Source: Candidatus Avimicrobium faecavium
Lineage (GTDB): Bacteria > Bacillota > Clostridia > Oscillospirales > Ruminococcaceae
DNA: 21,058 nucleotides
Direction of reading: 5' to 3'
NCBI GenBank assembly: GCA_904419105.1
Contig: CAJFQR010000013.1
Location: forward strand, 1-21,058
Shown: one piece after another, positions 1 through 6,970 of the stretch
Layout of the letters: each line of letters opens with the position of its first letter
Numbering within the stretch: the stretch's first letter is position 1
Position numbers and translations under genes: made by a program
Notes under the pieces: generated by a model
What the model was told of the DNA's origin: nothing
The model's input: only the letters and a program-made list of their open reading frames with translations
The model's database searches: none

Positions 1-1
1 C

Positions 2-625
2 CGCTGGAGCTACTACCTGATGGAGGAAAAGCGCCCGGGGCAGTATTTCCCCATCTTTGAGGACGAGCACGGCTCCTATATCCTCAACGCCAAGGATATG
101 TCGATGATCGACCACATCGACGACCTGGTGGACGCCGGCATCACCTCGCTGAAGATCGAGGGCCGGGCCAAGAGCGCCTACTATGTCTCGGTGGTCACCA
201 ACGCCTACCGCCAGGCGGTGGACCGGTACCTGGCCGACCCGGAGCACTACCGGCTGGACGGCTGGCTGGCGGAGGAGGTCTACAAGGTCTCCCACCGGGA
301 GTACTGCACCGGCTTCTACTACGGGCGGCCGGACCAGTGCTACCTCACCGGCGGCTATGTCCGGGAGTGGGACATCGTCGGCGTGGTGGAGCGCTGTGAG
401 GGCGGACGCCTCTACGGCACCCAGCGCAACCGCTTCGCCGCCGGCGATGTGCTGGAGGTGCTGGAGCCCGGCCGGGAGCCCTACCGCCTGACGGTCGCCG
501 AGATCCGGGACGCCGCCGGGGAGCCGGTCCCCGCCGCCCCCCACGCAATGATGCCCTTCTCGGTGCCCTGCGAGGCCGTCTTCACAAAGGGGACCATCCT
601 CCGTAAGGAAAAAGCCAGCACCTGA
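2..625 (+). CDS. U32-family peptidase/tRNA hydroxylation-type protein, C-terminal part (5' end outside window)
   Basis: The reading frame is open from the first complete codon (base 2) to a TGA at 623-625, so the N-terminal part lies outside the window. The visible 207 residues include a stretch reading ILNAKDMSMIDHIDDL, then GITSLKIEGRAKSAYYV, which is the conserved core end of the collagenase-like U32 family (YrrO/TrhP, RlhA group). It is followed by the small beta-rich C-terminal domain typical of the long members. Some characterised members of this family act in 5-hydroxylation of tRNA uridine 34 or of 23S rRNA rather than as proteases; which applies here cannot be told because the family's cysteine signature is outside the window. 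It is co-directional with the dcw operon but separated from mraZ by 546 bp with a terminator, so it is probably a separate transcription unit. Family assignment is firm; the exact function is inference. Confidence 0.85.
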   Translation, partial: RWSYYLMEEKRPGQYFPIFEDEHGSYILNAKDMSMIDHIDDLVDAGITSLKIEGRAKSAYYVSVVTNAYRQAVDRYLADPEHYRLDGWLAEEVYKVSHREYCTGFYYGRPDQCYLTGGYVREWDIVGVVERCEGGRLYGTQRNRFAAGDVLEVLEPGREPYRLTVAEIRDAAGEPVPAAPHAMMPFSVPCEAVFTKGTILRKEKAST

Positions 626-666
626 AGGTGCGGTGACGAAAGGCACGGTGGAAAATTCCTCCTCCG

Positions 667-688
667 GCCGCCGGGCAGCGGCTTTTTT
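667..688 (+). terminator. Intrinsic terminator after the U32 gene
   Basis: A GCCGC/GCGGC stem (667-671 with 678-682) with a 6-nt loop is followed directly by six T (683-688), 42 nt after the U32 stop codon. The stem is short but G+C-only, so this is a credible Rho-independent terminator. Confidence 0.65.
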
Positions 689-731
689 GGTCCGCTCCGG
701 CGAGAAAAAATATATGTTCGTTTCCAGTTTT

Positions 732-765
732 CAGCCTCTCCGCTTGGATAAAAGCGGGGAGGCTG
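732..765 (+). terminator. Long hairpin, possible second terminator
   Basis: A 14-bp stem with one G-T wobble (732-745 with 752-765, core AGCCTCTCCGCTT) closes a 6-nt loop. Only a short T4 run follows after a few bases (771-774), so it may be a backup terminator for the U32 gene or another RNA structure. The hairpin itself is certain; its role is inferred. Confidence 0.5.
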
Positions 766-779
766 TCTGCTTTTCCGGC

Positions 780-888
780 GGAAAAAGTGGGGTCCGGGCG
801 GGAAAAGCCCCGCAAAATCCGTGGAAAAAGCGGCCCGCCGCCGGAAAAACCCCGTCTTTTTCCCGCCCGGTGGGGAAGACGAGGAAAA
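780..888. other. Helically phased A-tracts (candidate curved DNA)
   Basis: Short A-runs begin at 782, 803, 814, 825, 845 and 885. Centre-to-centre steps are close to 20.5, 11, 11.5, 20 and 39.5 bp, near whole multiples of the helical repeat. Five of the six are preceded by GG (GGAAAA). In-phase A-tracts are known to bend DNA. The tract lies about 200-300 bp upstream of the mraZ promoter. No gene is supported between 626 and 1171. Confidence 0.4.
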
Positions 889-965
889 CCCGGTTTTATT
901 TGGGACTGTATAATATTTACAGATATGGAAAATAAACTGCTTTGGAATCGGAACCAATTTGCTTA

Positions 966-977
966 GAACATCTGTTC
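966..977. promoter_or_regulatory. LexA/DinR-type SOS box
   Basis: The sequence GAACATCTGTTC is a perfect match to the Gram-positive LexA half-site arrangement GAAC-N4-GTTC. It lies in the noncoding region 104 bp upstream of the mraZ -35 element. No promoter clearly overlaps it. A single 8-base match could arise by chance, so its function is a hypothesis. Confidence 0.45.
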
Positions 978-1080
978 CTTTTGGGAGATATTACAAGAAT
1001 CCCACGAAAATACCCAAGTGTGACTCGCTTTTTGCACAGAATTTTTGCCCTGGAAAAGTTACCCGAATTGGAAAAAACGC

Positions 1081-1109
1081 TTGCAATTTTTCACGGTGCA
1101 AAGTATAAT
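1081..1109 (+). promoter_or_regulatory. Sigma-A promoter of the dcw operon
   Basis: The -35 element TTGCAA (1081-1086) and the perfect -10 element TATAAT (1104-1109) are separated by exactly 17 bp. Transcription should start near 1116, just upstream of the MraZ repeats and about 55 nt before the mraZ start codon. This is the best promoter in the 546-bp gap. Confidence 0.85.
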
Positions 1110-1122
1110 AAATGATAAGTAA

Positions 1123-1147
1123 GTGGGTAAAAGTGGGGTTTGGTGGA
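1123..1147 (+). promoter_or_regulatory. MraZ operator (three 10-bp-periodic repeats)
   Basis: GTGGG at 1123-1127, GTGGG at 1133-1137 and GTGGA at 1143-1147 are spaced exactly 10 bp apart. MraZ is known to bind tandem TGGGN repeats separated by 5-nt spacers in front of its own gene, and this array has that geometry. It lies just downstream of the predicted transcription start, so MraZ bound here would be expected to repress the dcw operon. Confidence 0.85.
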
Positions 1148-1171
1148 CAATCGCGAAAGGAGGTGAAGGCG

Positions 1172-1591
1172 ATGCTCATCGGGGAATTCAGTCCCAGTAT
1201 CGATGCCAAAGGCCGCCTTCACTTCCCGGCCAAACTCCGGGAGGACCTTGGGGAGCGGTTCATCGTCACCAAGGGCCTGGACAACTGCCTGTTCGTCTAC
1301 TCGCCGGAGGGCTGGGCCGAGCTGGAGGCGAAGATCAAGGCCCTGCCGATGAGCCGGTCCCGGATGCTGCAGCGGTTCTTCTTCGCCGGCGCGGTGGAGG
1401 TGGAGCCGGACAGGCAGGGGCGCATTCTGATCCCGGCCAATCTGCGGGAGTACGCCGGCCTGGACCGGGAGGTCATGGTCATCGGCGCGTCGGTGCGGGC
1501 CGAGATCTGGGACGCCGCCCGGTACCACGCCGTCAACGACGCCGTCTCGGCGCAGGATGTGGCCCAGGCCATGGACGAGCTCGGCTTCTGA
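1172..1591 (+). CDS. mraZ: Transcriptional regulator MraZ
   Basis: The 139-residue product has the two AbrB-like swapped-hairpin halves of MraZ: MLIGEFSPSIDAKGRLHFPA near residues 1-20 and a second DRQGRILIPANLREYAGL repeat around 80-100, each carrying the family's K/QGRxxxP pattern. MraZ forms a DNA-binding ring (octamer or dodecamer) that represses its own dcw operon in characterised bacteria. The ATG at 1172 is chosen because AAAGGAGGTG (1156-1165) lies 8 nt upstream and the protein then begins at the family's usual residue; an in-frame ATG at 1112 lies upstream of the predicted transcription start and would add 20 unrelated residues. It is the first gene of the operon, preceded by its own three-repeat operator. 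Confidence 0.97.
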   Translation: MLIGEFSPSIDAKGRLHFPAKLREDLGERFIVTKGLDNCLFVYSPEGWAELEAKIKALPMSRSRMLQRFFFAGAVEVEPDRQGRILIPANLREYAGLDREVMVIGASVRAEIWDAARYHAVNDAVSAQDVAQAMDELGF

Positions 1592-1622
1592 GTGATTTCA
1601 AACGGGAGAGGAGGGGAGAGAG

Positions 1623-2588
1623 ATGGAGTTTTCCCATAAGTCGGTGCTGCTCCAGGAGTGCATCGACGCGCTGGCCATCCGGCCGGACGGCATCTATGTG
1701 GACGGCACCGCCGGCGGTGCGGGCCATTCCCGGGAGATCGCCAGGCGGCTGACCGACGGCGGCCGGCTCATCGCCATCGACAAGGACCCGGACGCCGTCG
1801 CCGCCGCGAAAGAGCGGCTGGCCCCCTATCCCGCCGCCCGGGTGGTGCAGGGGGACTTTGCCGACATCGACGGCATCCTCGGCGGGCTTGGCATCGCCGC
1901 CGTCGACGGGATCCTCCTCGACCTCGGGGTCTCCTCCCATCAGCTGGACGAGGGCAGCCGGGGCTTCTCCTACAATGTGGACGCCCCCCTCGATATGCGC
2001 ATGAGCCAGTCGGGCTTTTCGGCCCGGGACTTGGTGAACGGCTATTCGGTGGAGGCTCTCACGCGGGTGCTGCGGGAGTTCGGCGAGGAGAAGTTCGCCT
2101 TCCAGATCGCCAAAAACATCGCCGCCCACCGGGAAAAGGCCCCGATCGGGACCACCTTCCAGCTGGTGGACATCGTCAAGGAGTCGATTCCGGCGGCGGC
2201 CCGGCGCAGCGGCGGCCACCCCGCCAAGCGCACCTTCCAGGCCATCCGCATCGCCGTCAACGGCGAGCTGGACCACCTGTCCCAGTGCCTGGACAAGGCC
2301 TTTGACTGCCTGGCCCCGGGCGGGCGGTTTGCCATCATCACCTTCCACTCGCTGGAGGACCGGATGGTCAAGCAGAAGTTTGCCGACATGGCCAGGGGCT
2401 GCATCTGCCCGCCGGATTTCCCGGTGTGCGTCTGCGGGCACAAGCCCACCGCCAAACTCATCACGAAAAAGCCCATCCTCCCCAGTGAGGAGGAGCTTGC
2501 GGAAAACAACCGCAGCCACAGCGCCAAGCTGCGCGTCTGCGAGAAGCTGCCGTCCCGGGCCGACGCCGGGGCGGGGAAAGGGGAGTGA
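1623..2588 (+). CDS. rsmH: 16S rRNA (cytosine-1402-N4)-methyltransferase RsmH (MraW)
   Basis: The 321-residue protein carries the SAM-binding motif VDGTAGGAGHS (residues 26-36), the RsmH hallmark LLDLGVSSHQLDEGSRGFSY followed by PLDMRM, the catalytic-domain segment ITFHSLEDRMVK, and the Cys-rich stretch CICPPDFPVCVCG near residues 260-272. RsmH methylates N4 of C1402 in the P-site region of 16S rRNA, using S-adenosylmethionine in the cytoplasm. Length matches the family (about 310). The start is supported by a purine-rich GAGAGGAGGGG just upstream. It follows mraZ after 31 bp, the classical dcw order, and its last codons overlap the upstream edge of ftsL. Confidence 0.98.
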   Translation: MEFSHKSVLLQECIDALAIRPDGIYVDGTAGGAGHSREIARRLTDGGRLIAIDKDPDAVAAAKERLAPYPAARVVQGDFADIDGILGGLGIAAVDGILLDLGVSSHQLDEGSRGFSYNVDAPLDMRMSQSGFSARDLVNGYSVEALTRVLREFGEEKFAFQIAKNIAAHREKAPIGTTFQLVDIVKESIPAAARRSGGHPAKRTFQAIRIAVNGELDHLSQCLDKAFDCLAPGGRFAIITFHSLEDRMVKQKFADMARGCICPPDFPVCVCGHKPTAKLITKKPILPSEEELAENNRSHSAKLRVCEKLPSRADAGAGKGE

Positions 2589-2593
2589 TCCGG

Positions 2594-3094
2594 ATGCCCA
2601 GTACCGCATACGATCTTTCGATCTATGAGCCCAAGCCCAAGCGCCCGCAGGAGGAAAAGCCCAGGGTCAAGGTGGTGGCCGAACATTCCAGGGAGGAGCT
2701 GGCCCGCCCGAAGATGGCGGCGAAGGCCGTCTTCCTGGTGGCGCTGATGACCGTATCCCTCTGCCTGCTGCTCTACTCCAACGCGGTGCTCACCGAGCTC
2801 AGCGACCAGGTGGCGGAGGCCACCGAGCGCCACGAGCTCCTGCTCGATGAGAACGAGCGGCTCCAGACCTCCATCGAGAGCCGGATGTCGCTGCGGAACA
2901 TCGAGGATGTGGCCAAAAACGAACTCGGCCTCGCGGAGCTCGAGCCCTATCAGGTCACCTATGTCAACCGCAGCGCCGGGGACAAGATCGTCACCACCGC
3001 GAGCACCCCGTCCCAGACCTCGATCCTCGAGGGCATCGCGGACACCATCGGCTCCGCGCTGGAATATCTGCGGATCAGCTTCAATAAAAATTAA
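2594..3094 (+). CDS. ftsL: Cell division protein FtsL-like (septum formation initiator family)
   Basis: This 166-residue bitopic protein has a charged cytoplasmic N-terminus (1-42), one membrane helix (about 44-66, AAKAVFLVALMTVSLCLLLY) and an extracytoplasmic heptad-rich segment (about 67-115, including DENERLQTSIESR) ending in NIEDVAKNELGLAELEPYQV, which is typical of FtsL/DivIC proteins. FtsL forms a subcomplex with DivIB and DivIC that activates the septal PBP and FtsW. Start choice: AAAGGGGAGTGATC sits 8 nt before ATG 2594, an almost complete anti-16S match. A GTG at 2585, overlapping the rsmH stop as GTGA, is possible and would add three residues. FtsL sequences diverge quickly, so identification rests on topology and position between rsmH and the PBP. 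The N-terminus is longer than usual. Confidence 0.85.
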   Translation: MPSTAYDLSIYEPKPKRPQEEKPRVKVVAEHSREELARPKMAAKAVFLVALMTVSLCLLLYSNAVLTELSDQVAEATERHELLLDENERLQTSIESRMSLRNIEDVAKNELGLAELEPYQVTYVNRSAGDKIVTTASTPSQTSILEGIADTIGSALEYLRISFNKN

Positions 3095-3100
3095 GGGGAA

Positions 3101-3138
3101 TCGAGAGTTAAGAACCGCGGACCGGCCTTAACTCTTGA
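3101..3138 (+). terminator. Hairpin between ftsL and the PBP gene (attenuator or processing site)
   Basis: A 12-bp stem with one wobble (TCGAGAGTTAAG at 3101-3112 with 3127-3138) can be extended by an inner CCG/CGG. It lies just after the ftsL stop and is followed by the loosely T-rich TTTGTTTC. It interrupts the otherwise tight operon in a 95-bp gap. It may be a leaky terminator, an RNA cleavage or stability element, or both. Confidence 0.5.
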
Positions 3139-3189
3139 TTTGTTTCACGCTCTTTTTACGGTTTTTGTCAGGATTTGGGAGGATAATCA

Positions 3190-5433
3190 ATGGCGATCAA
3201 GGGGTCCAAGGCGCCCGGCGGACGGGTGCGGCTGGTGATGCTGATGCTCGGCGCGGCGATGGCCGTGCTGATCGTCCGGCTGTTCTACCTGCAGGTGGTC
3301 CAGGCGGATATGTGGAAGGAAAAGGCCAGCAGCCAGCAGATGTACTCCACCTCCATCACCGCCACCCGGGGCAACATCTACGACCGCAATATGAAGACGC
3401 TGGCGCGGAGCGTCACCGTCTGGACGGTGTTCATCTCCCCGGCGGAGATGAAGGAGGAGCAGCGGGAGCTGGTGGCCTCCGGCCTCTCGGAGATCCTCGA
3501 TGTGGACTACGATATGGTCTACGAGAAGTCCCTCAAGACCTGGCGCTACAACGAGACCATCAAGAAGAAGGTGGACAACGACACCGCCGATGAGGTCACC
3601 GCCTTTATTCAGGAAAACGACATCAGGGGCATCTACCTCACCGAGGAGGCGATGCGCTACTACCCCTACGGCAACCTGGCCTCGACGGTGCTGGGCTTCA
3701 CCGGCAGCGACGGCAGCGGCGCCTACGGCCTTGAGGCCTATTACAACAAGGCCCTCTCCGGCACCGACGGGGTCATCGCCTCGGTGCGCAACGCCAAGGG
3801 CACCGCGATGCCCTTCAGCGAGCAGCAGATCTACGACGCCGAGGACGGCCAGAGCCTGGTGCTCACCATCGACGAGACGGTGCAGCACTACCTGGAAAAG
3901 CACCTGGAGAACGCCGTCCAGGAGCACGAGGTGCAGAACCGTGCGGTGGGCATCGTGATGGATGTCAAGACCGGGGAGATCCTGGCCATGTCCACCAAGC
4001 CGGACTTTGACCCGAACGAGCCCAGCGCCATCTACGATACCGCCACCGCCGAGGCCCTGGCCGAACAGCTGGAGGAGGCCGGCGGCGACGAGGAGAAGCT
4101 GGACGCCTACTACGAGGCCCTCGGCGAGGCGCAGCTGGCCCAGTGGCGCAACAAGGCCATCTCCGACCCCTATGAGCCGGGCTCGGTCTTCAAGCTCATC
4201 ACCGCCTCCGCCGCGCTGGAGACCGGCACCGTCACCGGGTCGACGCCGTTCTACTGCCCGGGCTACATCGAGGTAGCGGGCAACCGCATCGCCTGCTGGA
4301 AGGCCGGCGGCCACGGAAACCTCGACTTTGTCGGGGCCATCAAGGGCTCCTGCAACCCGGCCTTTATCATGACCGGCCAGGCGCTCGGGGCGGAGCTCTT
4401 TATGGAGTACCTGGACAAATTCGGCCTCTACGATGTCACCGGCGTCGACCTCCCGGGCGAGGCCACCAGCATCATGCACTCCCGGGAGACAATGCTCAAC
4501 GAGAATATGGCCTCGCTGTCGTCGGCGTCCTTCGGCCAGACCTTCAAGGTCACCGCGCTGGAGCTGATGACGGCGGTCAACGCCACGGTAAACGGCGGCT
4601 ACCTGATGCAGCCCTATGTGGTCAGCCAGGTGCTGGACAGCGACGGCAATGTCATCTCCAGCACCGAGCCGGTGGTGGTCCGCCAGGTGATCTCGGAGGA
4701 GACCAGCGCGCTGGTGGCCTCCTATGCCGAGCAGGTGGTCAGCGGGGAGGGCGGCTCCGGCGCCCGGGCGGCGGTGCCCGGCTACCGCATCGGCGGCAAG
4801 ACCGGCACCTCCCAGAAGCTCGACCAGGAGGGCGATGAGACCATCCTCTCCTTCTACGGCTTCGCCCCGGCGGACGACCCGGAGATCGCCGTCCTCGTCA
4901 TGCTCGACGAGCCCCAGAAGAACAACCAGTACGGCTCGGTCATCGCCGCGCCGGTGGTGGGCAACATCCTGGCCGATATCCTGCCCTACCTCGGCTTTGA
5001 GCCGAGCTACACCGAGGAGGAGCTCTCCTCGGCGGATATGGCCACCCCGTACCTGATCAACTACGGCCTTCAGGAGGCCCAGAGCACGCTGGTTCAGGCC
5101 GGACTGGAGTACCGGGTGGTGGGCAGCGGCACCACCGTCGTCGGGCAGACCCCCGGCGCCGCGATGCCCATTCCCGGCGGCGGCACGGTGGTGCTCTACA
5201 CCGAAGAGGGGGAGAAGACCACCGCCTCGGTGCCCTATGTCATCGGAAAGACCGGCAACGAGGCCAACCGCCTGATCCTCAACGCCGGGTTCAACATCAA
5301 GATCGAAGGGGAGAGCCTGGAGCACGAGGGCTGCGTGGCCGTGGCCCAGTCCATCGAGGCCGGGGAAAACGCCGAGATCGGCACCGTGATCACCGTCACC
5401 TTTGAGGTGCAGGGCAACGCCCTTCCGGACTGA
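3190..5433 (+). CDS. Class B penicillin-binding protein with two PASTA domains (SpoVD/FtsI type)
   Basis: The 747-residue protein has a short basic N-terminus and one membrane helix (about 13-36), then the PBP dimerisation domain (TRGNIYDRN near residue 60), then a transpeptidase domain with all three active-site motifs: SVFK (S332, K335), SCN (387-389) and KTG (537-539). Two PASTA domains follow (about 615-670 and 680-742). It cross-links septal peptidoglycan on the outer membrane face, normally with FtsW/SpoVE as glycosyltransferase partner. GGGAGG lies 7 nt before the ATG. Clostridia often carry both a division PBP and a sporulation SpoVD here; only one gene is present, and the PASTA pair recalls SpoVD and PBP2x. 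Whether it serves division, sporulation or both cannot be decided from sequence. About 35 extra residues (around 285-320, rich in E/A) lie just before the active serine. Confidence 0.95.
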   Translation: MAIKGSKAPGGRVRLVMLMLGAAMAVLIVRLFYLQVVQADMWKEKASSQQMYSTSITATRGNIYDRNMKTLARSVTVWTVFISPAEMKEEQRELVASGLSEILDVDYDMVYEKSLKTWRYNETIKKKVDNDTADEVTAFIQENDIRGIYLTEEAMRYYPYGNLASTVLGFTGSDGSGAYGLEAYYNKALSGTDGVIASVRNAKGTAMPFSEQQIYDAEDGQSLVLTIDETVQHYLEKHLENAVQEHEVQNRAVGIVMDVKTGEILAMSTKPDFDPNEPSAIYDTATAEALAEQLEEAGGDEEKLDAYYEALGEAQLAQWRNKAISDPYEPGSVFKLITASAALETGTVTGSTPFYCPGYIEVAGNRIACWKAGGHGNLDFVGAIKGSCNPAFIMTGQALGAELFMEYLDKFGLYDVTGVDLPGEATSIMHSRETMLNENMASLSSASFGQTFKVTALELMTAVNATVNGGYLMQPYVVSQVLDSDGNVISSTEPVVVRQVISEETSALVASYAEQVVSGEGGSGARAAVPGYRIGGKTGTSQKLDQEGDETILSFYGFAPADDPEIAVLVMLDEPQKNNQYGSVIAAPVVGNILADILPYLGFEPSYTEEELSSADMATPYLINYGLQEAQSTLVQAGLEYRVVGSGTTVVGQTPGAAMPIPGGGTVVLYTEEGEKTTASVPYVIGKTGNEANRLILNAGFNIKIEGESLEHEGCVAVAQSIEAGENAEIGTVITVTFEVQGNALPD

Positions 5434-5488
5434 GCCCCGCAGGATAGAAAAACAGCACTCCCGGCGCCGCCGGGAAGGAGGAACGATC

Positions 5489-6970
5489 ATGCTCGTATCA
5501 GAACTGCTCACCGGCCTGACCTGGTCGGGGGAGCTGCCCGACCGTGAGGTGCTGGGCCTTACCGCCGATTCCCGCCAGCTGGAGCCCGGCTGGGTCTTCG
5601 TCTGCCAGAAGGGCCTGCGGTTCGACGGCCACGACTTCGCCGCCAGGGCGGTGGAGCTCGGCGCCGCCGCCGTGGTGACCGACCGCGACCTGGGGCTGCC
5701 GGGGCAGATCCTGGTGGAGGATACCCACCTGGCCTACCCGGTGCTCTGCGCCAACTACTTCGGCCGCCCGGCGGAGAAGATGAAGTTCATCGGCGTCACC
5801 GGCACCAACGGTAAGACCACCAGCGTCTTTCTGATCAAGCATCTGCTTTCCGCCGCCGGCCACAGGACCGGGCTCATCGGCACGGTGGAAAACCAGATCG
5901 ACACCATCTCCCTCCCCTCCAAATACACCACCCCGGACGCCTACCAGCTCCAGTCGCTGCTGGCCAAGATGGCGGCGGCGGGCTGTGAGTATGTGGTGAT
6001 GGAGGTCTCCTCCCATGCGCTGGCCCAGCACCGGGTGGACGGGCTCCACTTCGAGGTGGCGGTGTTCACCAACCTCACCCAGGACCACCTGGACTTCCAC
6101 CACACGATGGAGGAGTACTTTGCCGCCAAGCGCCGGCTCTTTTCCATGTGCGATACGGCGGTGCTCAACCTGGACGATGCCCACGGCCGCCTGCTGGCTG
6201 AGACGCTCCCCTGCCGGACGGTGACCTTCTCCGACCGGACGGCGGACGCCGGCTATGTTGCAAAGGGGATCGAGGTCCGGCCGGACGGCAGCAGTTTTCG
6301 GCTGGTGCACGGGGACAGGGAGCTGCCGGTGCGCATCGCGACCCCCGGGGACTTCTCCATCCACAACGCCCTCGGGGCGATCGCCGCGGCGGTGGAGGCC
6401 GGTGTGCCCCTCGACCGGGCAGCGGCGGACATCGCCGGCTGTGCCGGTGTCCCCGGCCGGTTCGAGGTCTGCCCGAACGCCCTCGGCTTCCCGGTGATCC
6501 GGGACTATGCCCACACCCCCGACGGCATCGAGAAGGCCCTCTCGACCATGCGCTCCATCACCGATGCCCGCATGACGGTGGTCTTTGGCTGCCCGGGCCT
6601 CCGGGACCGCTCCAAGCGCGCCGGGATGGCGGCGGCGGTGGCCCGGTATGCCGACCGGGTGATCCTCACCTCGGACAACCCCCGGGAGGAGCCGGAGATG
6701 CAGATCATCGGCGACGCCCTGCCTGGCCTGGAGAACAGCGGCGTGGACTATCGGGTGATGCCCGACCGCTTTGCCGCCATCGAAACCGCCCTTGCATCCT
6801 GCGGGGAAGGTGATATACTCTTATTGCTGGGCAAAGGCCATGAGGACTACCAGGTCCTGGCGGACGGCGCCGTCTACTTCAACGAGAAGGAGATCGTCGC
6901 CGACCTCTCCGCCCGCCTTGCCCGGCAGAGAAACCAAGGATCGGAGAAGGAATCACCATGCAGCAGATGA
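5489..6970 (+). CDS. murE: UDP-MurNAc-tripeptide synthetase MurE (meso-diaminopimelate type)
   Basis: The 493-residue Mur ligase adds the third stem-peptide residue to UDP-MurNAc-L-Ala-D-Glu with ATP. Visible features: ATP loop VTGTNGKTT (103-111, K109), YTTPDAYQLQSLL, EVSSHALAQHRVDG, the metal/substrate region NLTQDHLDFHHTMEEYF, and DNPR (396-399), the motif known to select meso-diaminopimelate over lysine. The start at 5489 has AAGGAGG 7 nt upstream; a 6-bp G+C hairpin (5460-5474) abuts this ribosome-binding site and CTCC at 5458-5461 could pair with it. An oddity: the usual GCGGDRD segment reads GCPGLRDR (367-374). The gene starts 55 bp after the PBP gene and its 3' end overlaps murF by 13 bp, indicating coupled translation. 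Confidence 0.96.
   Translation: MLVSELLTGLTWSGELPDREVLGLTADSRQLEPGWVFVCQKGLRFDGHDFAARAVELGAAAVVTDRDLGLPGQILVEDTHLAYPVLCANYFGRPAEKMKFIGVTGTNGKTTSVFLIKHLLSAAGHRTGLIGTVENQIDTISLPSKYTTPDAYQLQSLLAKMAAAGCEYVVMEVSSHALAQHRVDGLHFEVAVFTNLTQDHLDFHHTMEEYFAAKRRLFSMCDTAVLNLDDAHGRLLAETLPCRTVTFSDRTADAGYVAKGIEVRPDGSSFRLVHGDRELPVRIATPGDFSIHNALGAIAAAVEAGVPLDRAAADIAGCAGVPGRFEVCPNALGFPVIRDYAHTPDGIEKALSTMRSITDARMTVVFGCPGLRDRSKRAGMAAAVARYADRVILTSDNPREEPEMQIIGDALPGLENSGVDYRVMPDRFAAIETALASCGEGDILLLLGKGHEDYQVLADGAVYFNEKEIVADLSARLARQRNQGSEKESPCSR

Noticed and set aside
909..914. TATAAT in the mraZ upstream region
   Set aside because: There is no -35 element at suitable spacing (886-891 reads AAACCC) and no correctly placed extended -10 TG, so I do not call it a promoter.
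3187..5511. 774-codon minus-strand frame opposite the PBP gene
   Set aside because: Same G+C-driven shadow effect; it mirrors the PBP gene and lacks recognisable domains or a ribosome-binding site.
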